A program made the translations under genes and the position numbers. Below the pieces are notes generated by a model that saw nothing but the letters and a program-made list of their open reading frames with translations, was not told the DNA's origin and made no database searches. This document shows, piece after piece, positions 1 through 12,902 of a stretch of DNA of 64,000 bases (positions are counted from its first letter, which is position 1; each line of letters begins with the position of its first letter). Origin of the DNA: Kryptolebias marmoratus. Lineage: Eukaryota > Chordata > Actinopteri > Cyprinodontiformes > Rivulidae. Location: contig NC_051439.1 of assembly GCF_001649575.2 (NCBI RefSeq), forward strand, positions 14,370,815 to 14,434,814, read 5' to 3'.

Positions 1-3000
1 CCTGATGTCCAGTCCACACAAACCGGAGGTCTGGAAGGGGTGGCTGGCTAAAAAACCCCAAAAAACAGCAAAAATGTCATTATTTAAACTATATTTCACT
101 ACATATTTGCACAAGCTGATTAAAAATTAAGCATCATTGTTAACAATTATAGCAGAGTCAGCAGCTGTTATTTTTAATAAACAACAAAATAACAAGCAAG
201 ACACCGTTAAAAAAATAATCTAAAAATATTTAAACTTATTTATAAACCACACTAATATTGAGTGTTGTGGATAATATAAAAAATAGAGCCACTTATTATA
301 TAAATTGTTTTTAATGAACCAGGAAGCTGTTTGCATGTTTCCATTTTACATGTGAAGCTAAGCTAACCTGCTGCTAACAAATTATACATAAAATGTCACT
401 AGATCAGCTAAGCTTTTTGCAAAGCAACAAAAAAGCATTCTCCTTGCTCAAGTAAGGTGTAGTGAACGAAACACCATCCACCTACGCCCAAACTATGGGC
501 AAGAGATCACTCTGTCCCTTTCGGACCATCTTGAAGTCTCTTCGGATAGAAATTTATTCCAGTAAAAATTACACGATTCTTATCTTTCATTGATTTAACT
601 CTAATTAAACACGAAATTGCAAAGAGTAGATTTGCCTAGCCACTTGTGCTGTCCTCTAGCTTCTAAAACCCTTATGCTAAAAGTTGTTTTTTTTTAAATT
701 AGGAGGCATCTTTAAAGCATGGTTCCATCACTCACAGGCGCTTTACAGTTCTTGGGTTCCCGTGCGTAAGACAGTTCGTAAATCTCGTCCTCAGTGTAGT
801 AAAGGTCCAAGGACAGCTGCAGGAGAGAATAACATCAACACATGAGAGGTAAACAGAAAAACAGAATGAGCTGTCCGTGTCCCGTGATTTCTCCTTGAAA
901 CATGTTTTGATGAGAGCAAATCCAGCTTGCGGGACAATTGTTATCTCCCATGGACATTCTGTCCTTTTAAGTATGATTATAACACCGCAATGAGAAAACA
1001 GAACAATACAGCAATCTGAACTCTCATTCACATTCAGTTTGTTACCCACACACTCATAGATCACAGACTCTCATCACACCCACGCAAGACAGTCTACATA
1101 CTGTAATGTGCTCATTTGCATTTATGTATGTGTTTACAATTTGGCAAATCAGATTAAGCTACATAAGACATCACTACACGAGAGTCAGAATACGAACGTT
1201 TCCTTGAAAAGTTTACTACCGTCAAGAGATGAACCAGGTCCTTGTTTGCGTCCAGGTTGGGCCGAATCTGCTGGAGCTGGATCAGCTCATTGATGTGATT
1301 GTAGAGCGCCTGCAGCTTCTGGATGTTCACCTTGTTGTCTTCCACGTAGTCTGACATCGCCTCGTTGACCGAAATCAGGTCTTTCAGGTGGACACCAAGG
1401 ATGGGAATTTTAAAACCTGTACACCTGCTGAAAGCTTGCCTGTAGTTGTCAAAGTTTCTGCAGGAGGACAGCAGGTCTGTCATCTCATTCAGGACCTGGG
1501 GAATACATACAAAACAAAAACACTGAACCCTGACTCTTAACCCTCCCATGGCCTTCAGGTCAAACTGGATATCATAAGGGTTGGTTAAAGGACAAGCTAA
1601 CTTAAAATGCCATCATTTTAATTTTGTTGGTCCACTAGAAAACATTTAACATAGCGTTATGACTGAAAAGGTGAATTTTCTTATTGCTGCAGCTCTTCTA
1701 GTCAATATGCTGAATTTGAGTCTTTGTCTTATTAAATTTTCTTGGTCCAAGTCTACTCAGATTTTTATTTAAAACTGAAATGCCAAGCAATTGCTCATGT
1801 CTTTGGTGCTGCCTTTCATGCTGTCAATCATCCTCTTGCAGTGCCTGGCATGGGTTGGTATTAAGGACTCAGCTCTGAATTTAGGTTTAATTTATTTATA
1901 TTTCATGTTTCTCAAGCATAACATTTGCCACCAGTCCTAATAACCATAAGCCCTCAGTGGTTCAGCAAAGTTGTGGTGTACCTCAGGGATCTCTTTTTGG
2001 CCCTTTTTGATTCTCAATTCTTGCTGATTTCAATTTTGACAATACATCGAACAATACCACCCCTGCTGTTGGGAAACTAGGAGTAATGCAGTATTTAAAT
2101 CTAAACTCAGTTTTGATGCTTTGTTCAGTCTTGTTTTTTCAGCTGACAATCAAAAATCAGTTCATTTTTTTCAAACTGCTGACTTAAACCAACATCTACA
2201 TCTTGGCTACCCTCGCCTTGACTACACTTCACACAGCTATCAGTTGGAGCTCCCATCTCCAGTTAGTTAAAAACACTTAAGCTAGACTCATTACTGGGAC
2301 CAAAGGACACAAAGACCATTTCACCTCCCTGGATTTTTTCACCTACTGAGTTCAAGCACATCAAATCTTTGCCTACCAACAAAACCAAACATAAAATGTC
2401 CCTCTTTGTGAGAGCCTTTGGCAATGTCTGACATTTATTGTTAGGGTAAACATGCAAATGCAATGCCACTTTTTATTTGTACTGTACATTCATAAATTCT
2501 TGGATTCATGTTGACAAATTTGAAGGAAGGACAGGTAGTTCACAGGGTATATGAGAGCAAAAAGTCTGTCTTTGTCAAATCAGTGCTCTTCTGTTGAGCT
2601 GCAGCATCAGAAAAATATAGCTAAAAAACAACCTATAGCGTTGATTTAGAGTTTTGTAACAGTTAAGGCCTTTAAGATGCGCAAAAACGTGTGACGCATT
2701 ACATTACAGAAAAGTAAAGTATGGTCATGAGATCTTTAACTGTTACCTTGGTGACTTCATTCGGTACATGTGAAGTCGTGTCTTTCAGTCTTGAGATTGA
2801 GCTGTGACACAGTCCTCCCACCACTGCCATTAGTGTGTTGTAGTTGTGCATAAGGTGTAGACTCTAGGAGGACACACATACAACCCCCCCCCAAAAAATA
2901 CCACACATATCAGTCAATTCACACACACAACAACACACACAATTAAATTTGTTCCAGGTAGCCTTGGTTATATAACTCGCAACACTGATGTTGCATAAGC

Positions 3001-6000
3001 CACTTATGTTGTTGTCTTTTTCTTACTCTGCTCTGATATCTCACTCCTTTTTGGGGGGAGCGTTTTCCGTCTCTTTTCGGTTTTCTAATTTGTGCTGTCA
3101 CTGAAGCATTATGGTGTGAAATTCGTTTCCACACCCATGGGTTTTGAGGTTGACAGCAATCAGCAACAGCAGTCTGGTGCATTACTGTTAGTGTAAGAGG
3201 TCCACCCGGGCACAAGCTCGTCTTGCAGCTCCCTGAGGCCAGTGTTTCACTTCTCAGCAGGACAAGTGCAACTTCATATTGGAACAGTTTTAACAAGCCG
3301 GGTCTGACAATGACTACGATCACAATCACTTCTCCTTTTTTCCAAAACAACAAATCCTTCTGTGTTTTGTGCTTAACTTGAGACTCCATTAACTTTCAGA
3401 TTTAGTAAATATTTCCAACGAGCTATATAGTCGTAACACACATTTACAGTGTGTAAATGATCTCCAAACTATTGTGCAAGTCTAAAACTCTAGTATAAAA
3501 GATAGAGGTCAATATGCATTTCTTCTGGAAATGATAGGCCTTTATATAGTTAAATGGTTTATGTTAGCTCAAGCCTGCAAATGAATGCAAAGAGGAAATG
3601 TCTTAAGTGTTTTCAAGCTAAGAACAGAAAGTGTCAAATTAGAGGTGGGGGTTAAGTTAACCACTACCTGTGCGACGTGGATAAACTTTGTAAAAACCTC
3701 AGCTCTCAGCTGAGCTGTTGGCCGGCTTAGCACCATCAGCTGAACCCACTGGGAAATCCCATTACACAGGGCGATGGAACGCTCCAGCACGGGGATGTCC
3801 TTCATGCAGCAGCTTCGGATGTAATTTAGATAGTCTACAAACTGACAAAAAAAAAAAAAAGCAGACAGATGAGCAGACATCCCTGCATGGAAACTGTGAG
3901 GCAAATAAATAAAGATGACCTATTTACATACGAGTCCAGATACTCACTGATATTCTACAAAAAGACCTAAATTCCAGGTAGGTAAGATGCTCGGCCAACT
4001 CACTGGGCTCCAGGTGATCAAAAAGAAGAGAAACTTTCCTCTTTTTACTGTAGTTAGCTTTGATCTTCTGGCTAGCCTTCCATGATCGTTCCCGTTCTTT
4101 TCTAAAACACCCCATAAAACACAGCACACACACATCAGGAAGGCTTAAACAACAATGGTAACCTTACAAACAGAAAAATTAACTCTTTAGATTTCAGTGA
4201 CGCCTGAATTATTTTGGCTAAACTCTGATTACTGATATGCTTTGTTCAAATAGACACTCAGACAGATTCTACCGCTTGAAACTGTCTAATGCCTGGGATT
4301 AAAAGCTTGAAATTTTTTTGTATGAAACCGTTAAAAATCAACAAGCTGGGTCTTCATGTCTCCTTCTTTTTTGCCATGACAGTTTGGCGGCAGAGGTGGG
4401 ATTTCTTGCATGGTTCTTGCACCCAAGCTGAGGTAAAAATCTATGGCCATAGCAGAAAAAAAGCCTCCCCAACAAAAAAGGGTTGAGAGGGCCTCAGCAG
4501 ACGTGAGAGCAGAGTCACCGCTGGAACCTCAATCCTACAAGGCAGAAAGCTATAAGCTGAGAAGCTTTATGTGTTGTCAAGCAGCTGCAGGCCTGACTAT
4601 TTCCACGACAGAAACCAAAAAGTGAAACTGTTTTTCTGTTCACGTCTGCATGCTGGATCGTGACTGATTTCATGACTGCAGTAAAAAAGTCGTGCAGGCC
4701 TCGTGTCTCAGTTGGCCAGCTGGTAAGAGATTAACACTTACATCCATTTGGTCTCTAGGAGAGAGCAAAGATGCGCCTGTCCATGTTCTCTGATCAAATC
4801 CCGGAACTCATCCAGGCTGTCGGACAAGCTGTGGGGCAATCGGAATATTATCCAGAATTCTTGAATCCAATGCCTGGAAATGAAAAACAACACCAGTAAG
4901 ACTTATGACAGAAAACCCCAGTTAAATTTATCTCTGTAAATGTTTCACACACTGACTTGATAAGGTAGCATATCCTTTGGCACTCCGTTGGCTGCTCATT
5001 GTCCAATGCTGTTTTAAACGTGAGGACTAGTTAAGGAGATAGCTGAACAAAAATATTAACCTGATTAAAATGTGACTTCACAATAAAAATCATACAGGTT
5101 TGGAGTAAATGATGAGCATATGGTTGGTTTAACTGCAGGTGTGCTTTCCTACAAATAACTCGTTAATACAAACTAAAACAACTGAACCAAATGGCAAACA
5201 CATGTGACATTTGGTCATGTGGGAGGAGGCGCCTGTACGAAGCACAACTCTGATGAGAATCACTGAATGAATCATTCTGGTATGCAGAGGAAAGTGAATA
5301 ACAAAATCCACAATTATTGTCCAAGGCAAGGCATAACAACTGCTAACATGAATTGTTTGGTTTCGGGACTCCAGAGATGTTTTAATAAGGCACAATAATA
5401 TTATTTATCCACAACTTTGGTCACAATAACCTCCATTTTTCATGAAAATAACCTTTTCCATTGAGTTCATGTACAGTTACCACAAAGCAGCCTCTTATCA
5501 CACAAATGTGCTTTTATAAATAGCCTGACAGTATGGCTCTCAGCTGGCAGAAATCAGATTGAAATGATGCACACATAAAGGCTAATTGCGTCACGAGAAC
5601 AGAAGATCCACCTACGCAATCCCAAGGCTAGACTGTGGCGAGGACTGTTAATGGCCCCCCGAGTTTCTTTCTCAATCCTGACCAACAGATTGAATTTGTT
5701 TGATCCATCCTTTTGGGTCTTCGGCACAGAGTGAGAGGGTTAAAAATAGCAGAGGGGCCAGGATGACGAGGGCTTGTGTGATCAGGGGCCTCTGTGTTTA
5801 TATATAGATAATCAGTGGCGGAGGACATTAACACCTGAAGCCTCAAGGCTGCTTGCAGGGACTGTAAGTTCCTCTGACAGGTTGTGACGCCACAACAATG
5901 TCCTGAACAGAAGCCTATATTAGAGGTGCTCAACTCTAACCACAAAACGTATGAAAAAATTATGCTTTAAAAGAGACAGTAAAAAGAATGAACTCAAATA

Positions 6001-9000
6001 TTTTAAAAGAGATCATCAGAACGGTAATATAATGTCTGTGCAAGCCTCAGAGTGAAAAAAAGTTACATTGTGAAAGCAGGAATGAATGCAAAATGGGTTA
6101 AGGAGGCTAAACGTAGGAGTAAACACAAACTGCCATTCGCCTATCACATTTTACACTGACAACTGAGAGATGCACTGTGAGCCAGCTTGACTGTCCGTTG
6201 CCGTTGACAACCAATCGAAAGCAGCAGGGACAGCGATCTGATCCCTTGTTCTGTGTGCAGCTCGAAATTGGCATTGTTTGAATCATGAGGCTGTGCTGTG
6301 AAAGCACTTCATAATGGACTGCTGAAGGATATAGACTGATGAGTTTGTCCAGCAGGTCACCAGAGGACATGAGGAGACGGTGCATGGTCAGAGTGACGTT
6401 CAGCAGGTGGTTGTTCTTCCTCACGTAACCATCTGTGTCTGCAACAGAAGAAACGTGCCAACAATCGTATTTATCCTCTTTGATTAAAACATAAACACAG
6501 AACATGCCATCACTGACATAGGATTTCCTTTCTTTTACCAACCCAGAAGTGACTATAAACCTGTCTCATTATTATACAACTATTATATGATAATGTAATT
6601 ATAAAGACAGGCATGTTTATATTGAGTCATCTTATGAATGAACTCATTAGGCAGGGTGTTTTGTCAGGTCCAGTGTGAGTTTATATAAATTTAATGAGAA
6701 CACAGAGTTTATTTTGATGAATAAATGAATGAATGACTTTCTTTACCACATGCTATTTTAAAAAAATATTTATTCCACTGCTGATTTCTTTGTTAATGGG
6801 AGTACATTTATTTAGGTTTTAGTGTGGCATTAGCTGAGATTGATTGCCAACACAGTCTACAAGTGCTAACGCATAGTGGAAGATCTTTGTTTAAAACTCT
6901 GGCGTCATCTTTTTGAGTCAACTCTGTCTGTCTGGATTTTAATCGCTTTCATAAAGTAATCGATGGACGTACATCTACAACTTATTACCTTTTGAAGTCA
7001 ATACGATTCAAGATGGCTGCCACAGCTGATCAACCTTAGGTGACACAGAAATATCTCTAACTCAGTCAGGTTTACAGATCTTGAACTAAAGGTTGATGTG
7101 TTGATGTGTAGTTGAGGAACAATTCCAACATACTTTGATTATAAAATCTTGGAATACTCTGTTTGATCCTACATAACATTATTTTTAAGGTTTGACCAAA
7201 ACGGCTATAATTAATTTCTCAACATAAGATGATCTTAGTTAGGGGGTATTTATACATAATCTTCTCTTCCTTGGTTACCTGGGATAATATTAGCCTCGTC
7301 ATTGACACTCATTAGCTATTAGCTAATTTACCGATACACAATTTTTGTTCATCAAGTTTATGTTCCTAATTCAGTCCTACTTTTTGAATAAAAAAAAAAC
7401 AAAACAGTAAATGCTTTCTTTAATTTCTCCAAATAATATAAAAAGTGTTTACTTATTCTTGTCTGGCTACTTCCTACCTATTTTTTCTGTCTTTAGATTC
7501 ATTTTTCTCCATATTACATGATGTAAAATGGTTCTAAAATGACTTCACTATAAAGGATCATAATTCATTTATACTTACATAGAGTTGTTTGTTTTCGCAC
7601 TGCCTCGATGCGCAACCATCACTGAGCCAAAAATGAATGTTTGCGATTATTCTTTTACATATTTTTAAGATTATAAGTTTAAATACAGCTTAAAGTTTAA
7701 ATAAACTTTTAATCTTAAAGATCACTTTAAATTAAAAGATAATATGTTAGTTTTAATTTAAAAAAACAGGGTCAAAAATGATATGATCTCCTGAATAAGA
7801 TAATCAGCCACAGAGCTGCAGAAACAGTTTTTTTTTTCTCCAAAGGATGTCTTTAAAAATAACTTTAAAAAAGTTCTAATTTTAACAAGAAATTACCCAT
7901 ATTTTAGGTTTTACGAAAGAATGCTCAGAAGCCTGGTGCTTTCAACTCCTCATGTTTTTAGCTGAATTTATTGTTAAACTTACATCAAGTTGTATGTTTT
8001 TCTGCCTGAGCTGACTTATAGATTTTGTAGCTTAATAATTTACTTTTTAACAATTGGTAGAACTGTAGACAATTCTACTATGTTAATAACTGACTTAAAA
8101 CTAAACATTTACAATTAAAGGATGGGCTACAGTTCCACTGGAAAGCTCATATTGATGAAGTGATTTGATGGGCTCTATAAAAGTCTTCCCCTTTTTTTGT
8201 TCTGTGAACGTTTACAGTGATGCAGGAACTAAATTACCAAATGTGCAGTGAAAACCCACTTGGAGAGGAACACATTTTAACTCTGCGTGAAACCATGACA
8301 GAGAATTTCCATCTGTGGAAATGATGCTTTACCCACTTAATTCAACAAGTGATCTCCACAGACCTTTAGTCTGTTCACAGACCCTGGAGCGGAAGATTGA
8401 CCTTTTCCTCTTATTGTGTGAACCTCTGACACTTGCTTGTGTCACTACCTTTTTCGCTTCCTTTTTTCCTTGCGTGTTCTCAACTTCCCCTGTTCGTGAC
8501 CAGACCACCTTTCCTCATCGTGGCGGCCTGGCTGTTAACGCTTACAGCTGACATCTTGAGAGAACGATCCCTGTCGGCCACGGCGCAGGGCTAAAACTGC
8601 ACGCGTGCAAAACTGTGACGCAACCTCCCAAACTAGATCCAACATGTAGCTTCACAAAACTCATTTCACTTCCCAGTTAAAGCGGCGCTTATCGTCGGCA
8701 AAACTCGAAACCACCGGGACAGACGGGGAATTAGTGGTTGATCTAAATATGAAGAACCATCGAAACACATAGGGGATTTTTATGTGTGCTTTTCTGCTTC
8801 TGCTGTCTGTAGAAACTGAAAATAATGTGCTGAAAATTTGAAAAGCAACAATAGTGAATAAAAGCTTTGCCACTGCCTTGGCACCATCAAGGACATGAGG
8901 CATCCGTGGAGCCACTTTTAAACCACATTACCTTGAAAATACCTCAGACGCCATGGCAACATGCTTTCTTATCTTTGTTATCTGTAAGCAACTTGCCACT

Positions 9001-12000
9001 CCTGCTGCAGCTGACTAATCTCGCTCACCATATATAGACAAGGCTTGTTTCTATTTGCAGCAAGCAGCCGTTGTCATCTAAAGCCTTGTGAATAATAATT
9101 ACATCATCAGGCCTTAAGAGGAGAAGAATCGACAAATTAAAAAATGCTTTTTTAAATAAAACATAGCTTTGGTGTGCTTTTTAAATTCAAGCTCACCTTG
9201 AGAGCATAAATTTGTTTTTCATTTAATCAACACTTTACAGCTTTGAATCAGCTGAACTCAAACTTATGATAGAAGCACAACAGGATGTCATGACTCTCCA
9301 TCAGGTAAACAATTGCTTCATCCTTCTTTTCACAACATTCCAGCCACTAACACTCCCTGCGCAGGGTTAATTGCAGGAGGAAATCCTTTCTGGAGCGTCG
9401 GTTAGTCACTGGAACATTAGGAAAGCTTCCGCCCAGCACGCTGGAACCACATGATACGGCGGGGCGATAAACACTTCAGAGGCCAACGCTCCGCACGCTC
9501 GACTTTTAAGGTTATCTCAAACGTTCATCAGCCGCTCTCAACCTGCGCGTCACTTTTCCTTGTTTTGAAAGGGGATATGTGAGTGGATGGTTCTTTTGTT
9601 TTGTTTTGGTCAGTCAGATGCAGGAAGATTGATGTTTGTCCGTAATCTGAGCAAAAGTCCTCCATTCTGAACCCGAGCTGCACTGCAGCTTTACAAATGG
9701 CAGACTATAACGCAGTGATTATCAACGTTACTAACGGAAACAACAAACCTTTGCAAAAATAAAAATAAAAATCTAAATTTCAAAATCAGTAAAAGATACA
9801 AAAAGCCACTAAGGAACTAAACTAAAAAAAATATTCCTATGTTTGAAGCAGTAATCTTAAAATTATGAGTAAATGGTTTACTGGATTGTTAGCTGTAATG
9901 TACAAACAGTTAAAATAATGTCAATATGAGCTCTTATAAATTAAAGGCCTGTGGGAGCCATCTTGAATTGTGCTGACTCTAAAGGATAATCACATCTAGA
10001 AGCAGATTCCTTAAGGTTTCATTAAATTCCACGCAGTGTTTCACAACATATTTTGCTAACAGAGTTGAATTTACCTAGTTAATGGCAAGTATTTAACCTT
10101 GTGCAATGTGTTAGCACTCTGCTCATATGTTTTGGGGATAAGTCTCAGCTACTACTACACAAAATCTTTCTGTAAAACTGACTGTGGCTGCGGCAGCCAT
10201 TTTAAATCGAGTTGGCTGTAAACATTTATTATTTGTAGATGTACTTCCAGTGATTTGAGTGAAGTATTAAAATTTGTCCAGTGGTTCATGAGGTGTTTTG
10301 GTGACAGACTGACACATGGACATGTGCAGAAACAGGCAAAGCAGTAGAATATGGAAACTTACTCTTAGTTAATAAAACCTATAAGGAGAAGTGATCTAAA
10401 CTGTAATTACCGTATAAGGTTTTTCCGCTCCGAAAAGAGAAACAATCACAGTTTCCCACACACAATAAAAAAGTGGAAGTTACACAAACAGAAAACATTT
10501 TACGGGACTAAACTTTTCAAGCTTGTGGCCACTGATTTTACAGATTTCATTGCTGATTTTTATTAGTTTTTTTTTGTTCGTAAAACAGCCCCATGCATTT
10601 TGTGAGAGGTGAGCAGCATGGTGCGGAGTGGTGATATCAACGATTGATCCACACCTCACAGCGCTCTGCCTTTCAAAAGGTTGGTCGCCGTCTGAGGGAT
10701 GCAGTTTTAGGAGGGGGTGACCTTTCAGCTTGGCCGCTTTAAAAAAGGTGGCAGGACTCGTGGACCGTGGGGGGTTACGTGTGATGTTAGCCGAGAAGAA
10801 CTGTCATTTTACCAAAAGCTATTCAAGGAAAACCCCATTCATAACATTGCACTGACAGACAGATATAATCTTTCGTTGCATGTACAAATCTCATGTTTTG
10901 CATACAGTAGTGACATAAAAAGTCATTTACTGTTCAGAGCATGGCCCGGCGCTGATCTGCTGGGTTTTCACTCTTTCTTTAATAAATCTAGCCTGTCATT
11001 AGAGCCCACTTCCACTTTTCTACAGATAAATGTAGTTCTCAGATGTCTTTTTTTTAATGTGAAGCCCATCCTAACACTTCTCTGCTTTTGCTGCATTAGC
11101 GTAACCAGGCAACGGCCATCTGAAAGCTGTCTCTTCAGAGATACAATCACCAGAACTCTGAGAGCATTCCAGACAACTTGATTGAGCCAATGATCTTTGA
11201 CTGATCCAACTGCAGCCTACACAATCACTGCTGTGCCATTTTTCCCCCCTTACAAATGAAACACACACACTAAAATAGGCCTTTCTCGCACGCAGCCTCT
11301 TGGCACCTTAAAAAGCTTAAACTCCGACACACACTTCTCCACGAGCATGCACCAGAAACACGCCGCATTTTACTCCACGTCAGGCTTTTGGGAGGCTTAC
11401 CGAAACACTCCAGACAGGCTTGGATTAGCTCGTTCCAGGTTGCCCCCTTGCTGAGGTGTCCCAGAGGCATCACCAGTTTGCCAGGGTTGCTGTGGGACAG
11501 GACGGGCTTGTGGAACCTGTTGGGCCGGCCTGGAGGAGAAACTCTTGACTTGTTGGGAGTGCATCCTGGCGTCACCCTCCTGGAGAAACACAATAAGAGT
11601 GAAGGGGAGGGACAGGAGAAGGTTTGGTTGTGAAAATCTGCTCTTTTTTTCTTAGATCATAGCGTCTCCAGTTTGACTTGTGGTTTGTTCATTGTTCTCA
11701 TTTCCTTCCTTTTAATTTAAAATGAAAAAATAAATAAATAAACGCTTGTCACCATCGTGTTTAAAGTCTTTCATCAGTATACAAATAATGAGTTTCCAGT
11801 TTTGGGTGTTTTAAGTCGAAGCCCGATGAACCATTCTGACGTGCCCGCGCCAGTTTGTGCGTAAAACACATGGAGAACACTCTAGTTCATGGTTTCGAGC
11901 ACGAATTCTGAGACATTTGTTCATGTTCATGACTCTCCTAACCGAAGTGATCAGCCCTAATAAGTGCGCATTATTTTCCCAAAAGCCGTGCGTCAGAAAC

Positions 12001-12308
12001 GCGTTCGTCAAAAAAGCAAAAAGGAATCTGACTTACGCGTCCTCTTTCCCCTTCTCGTCCGTCGCGATGCTTTCGTTTTGGTTCTCCTTAGTTTGGCATC
12101 CCATGGCGAGGTACTGGGCGACGAGCGGCTGCACCAGGCTGTCCATCTGCGTCCTCCTCGACGGGAGCATCTCATCCCTGTGCTCGGCTCGGTGCGCCTC
12201 CGCTCCGCGCGCTCCGCAGCATTGTCTGGGCTCGTCAATGGACGTTACGCAGCTCAGATTCCCCCTGCGCGTCTGTGAGTGGGCGGCCGCGCTGCTGCTG
12301 CCGGGCAT
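1..12308 (-). CDS. rasgrp1: RAS guanyl-releasing protein 1, N-terminal part (REM and RasGEF/CDC25 domains), cut at left edge
   Basis: Diacylglycerol-regulated exchange factor that loads GTP on Ras at membranes. Exons inferred, in order of transcription: 12308-12037, 11579-11401, 6438-6337, 5026-4957, 4873-4742, 4101-3948, 3841-3668, 2863-2747, 1495-1220, 816-736 and 47-1 (partial). Together they encode about 534 residues in one frame. The REM domain begins near [12 protein letters not shown] in the second exon. The CDC25 domain runs from [19 protein letters not shown] through [19 protein letters not shown] to [15 protein letters not shown] and [11 protein letters not shown]. The exon at 1-47 reads [16 protein letters not shown], the linker before the EF-hands, which with the C1 domain lies beyond the edge. 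RASGRP1 is favoured over RASGRP3 by ELSYAREP and [10 protein letters not shown]. The first ATG in the open first exon is at 12308 with G at -3; upstream frame has only a GTG. The 6337/5026 junction is uncertain (weak donor). Confidence 0.9.
6925..7245 (+). repeat. Dispersed repeat family A, forward copy
   Basis: Shares with 38060-38466 the ordered landmarks 'acatctacaact', 'caagatggctgccacagct', 'aaggtttgaccaaa' and 'aagatgatcttag'. Several diverged copies in both orientations occur in this window, which marks it as an interspersed repeat. No coding capacity or terminal repeats were recognised, so the class is unknown. Confidence 0.75.
9930..10345 (-). repeat. Dispersed repeat family A, reverse copies (probably two fragments)
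   Basis: Two nearby segments, 9945-10020 (ggagccatcttgaattgtgc) and 10100-10345 (cggcagccattttaaat, then gtagatgtact, then gtccagtggttcatgag), match the reverse complement of the family A copy at 38060-38466. They lie in the large rasgrp1 intron and are diverged from each other, which suggests two separate insertions or a partial duplication. Confidence 0.65.
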
Positions 12309-12420
12309 GTCACTCTCTGTGACTCTGAAGGGGGCTCCGCATCGGTCGAGCTGGCTCCTTTCACTTGCGTCAGACACGTTGGGTTCTTGTGGGTTTATGC
12401 GGCAACTTTAGAAGAAGGAA
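12037..12420 (-). promoter_or_regulatory. GC- and CpG-rich first exon and probable promoter region of rasgrp1
   Basis: This stretch is visibly richer in G, C and CpG than the surrounding AT-rich sequence and covers the first coding exon of rasgrp1. CpG-rich 5' ends are common at vertebrate promoters. The start codon at 12308 lies inside it. Transcription start was not identified, and no TATA box was recognised on the minus strand. Confidence 0.45.
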
Positions 12421-12546
12421 CCAGGCGGAAGGCCTGCAAACAAACCAGCTGCTGAGGCTGTTTGACACAGATAATGAGCCACACCAACACATTAAAGGTA
12501 GACACTGCAGTGTCTCAAGGCAAGTCAAAATAAAATAAATAAATAA

Positions 12547-12650
12547 AGAAGTCCAACAATTTTGGCATCTTTATGGTCATATTTGTTGAGTAAAAAATGC
12601 AAATAAGCCTCCAGCTGAATGCTTTGTTTACACCGAGTGCGTACCAGCAT
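12547..12650 (+). repeat. 104-bp local direct repeat, copy 1
   Basis: Begins agaagtccaacaatttt and ends gagtgcgtaccagcat. A near-identical copy of equal length starts 252 bp downstream at 12799, with roughly eight substitutions by eye. It lies upstream of both rasgrp1 and exd1. No family was recognised. Confidence 0.85.
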
Positions 12651-12798
12651 ATTAATAAATCCACACAATATTTTTCTCATAGTTAATGTGCTCTTAAATG
12701 AAACATTTGTAAGCAAATTTTATGAAACTTATGAATTTAGGTTTGTTTACCTATATAAACAGCCAGAGTGGCTTCAATGGAAGAGCCATTTAAGATCG

Positions 12799-12902
12799 AG
12801 AAGTCCAACAATTTTGACATCTTTATGCTCAGATTTGTTGAGTAAAATATGCAAATAAGCCTCCAGCTGAATACGTTGTTTACACCGAGTGTGTACCAGC
12901 AT
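12799..12902 (+). repeat. 104-bp local direct repeat, copy 2
   Basis: Second copy of the unit at 12547-12650 in the same orientation, with no length difference. The 148 bp between the copies is not duplicated. This pattern fits a segmental duplication or two insertions of the same element. Confidence 0.85.

Larger units (their letters stand above)
6439..11400 (-). other. Large second intron of rasgrp1
   Basis: Five kilobases between the exon carrying [12 protein letters not shown] and the exon carrying [13 protein letters not shown]. The boundaries have a strong donor (CG|GTAAGCC at 11400) and acceptor (GTTGCAG at 6439). It is AT-rich and holds two sets of dispersed repeat copies (6925-7245 forward, 9930-10345 reverse). 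I saw no further coding exon or RNA gene in it. Confidence 0.7.

Noticed and set aside
2943..3389. 148-codon minus-strand ORF within rasgrp1
   Set aside because: It lies in the intron between exons 2863-2747 and 3841-3668, has no recognisable domain and is not needed to keep the RasGEF frame.
1..12308. Assignment of the minus-strand gene to rasgrp3
   Set aside because: The segments [19 protein letters not shown] and [10 protein letters not shown] fit RASGRP1 better than RASGRP3, and RASGRP1 is linked to EXD1/DLL4 on the human chromosome.
12309..12377. Extension of the rasgrp1 N-terminus by 23 codons
   Set aside because: The extended frame begins at GTG, not ATG; the first ATG in frame is at 12308.
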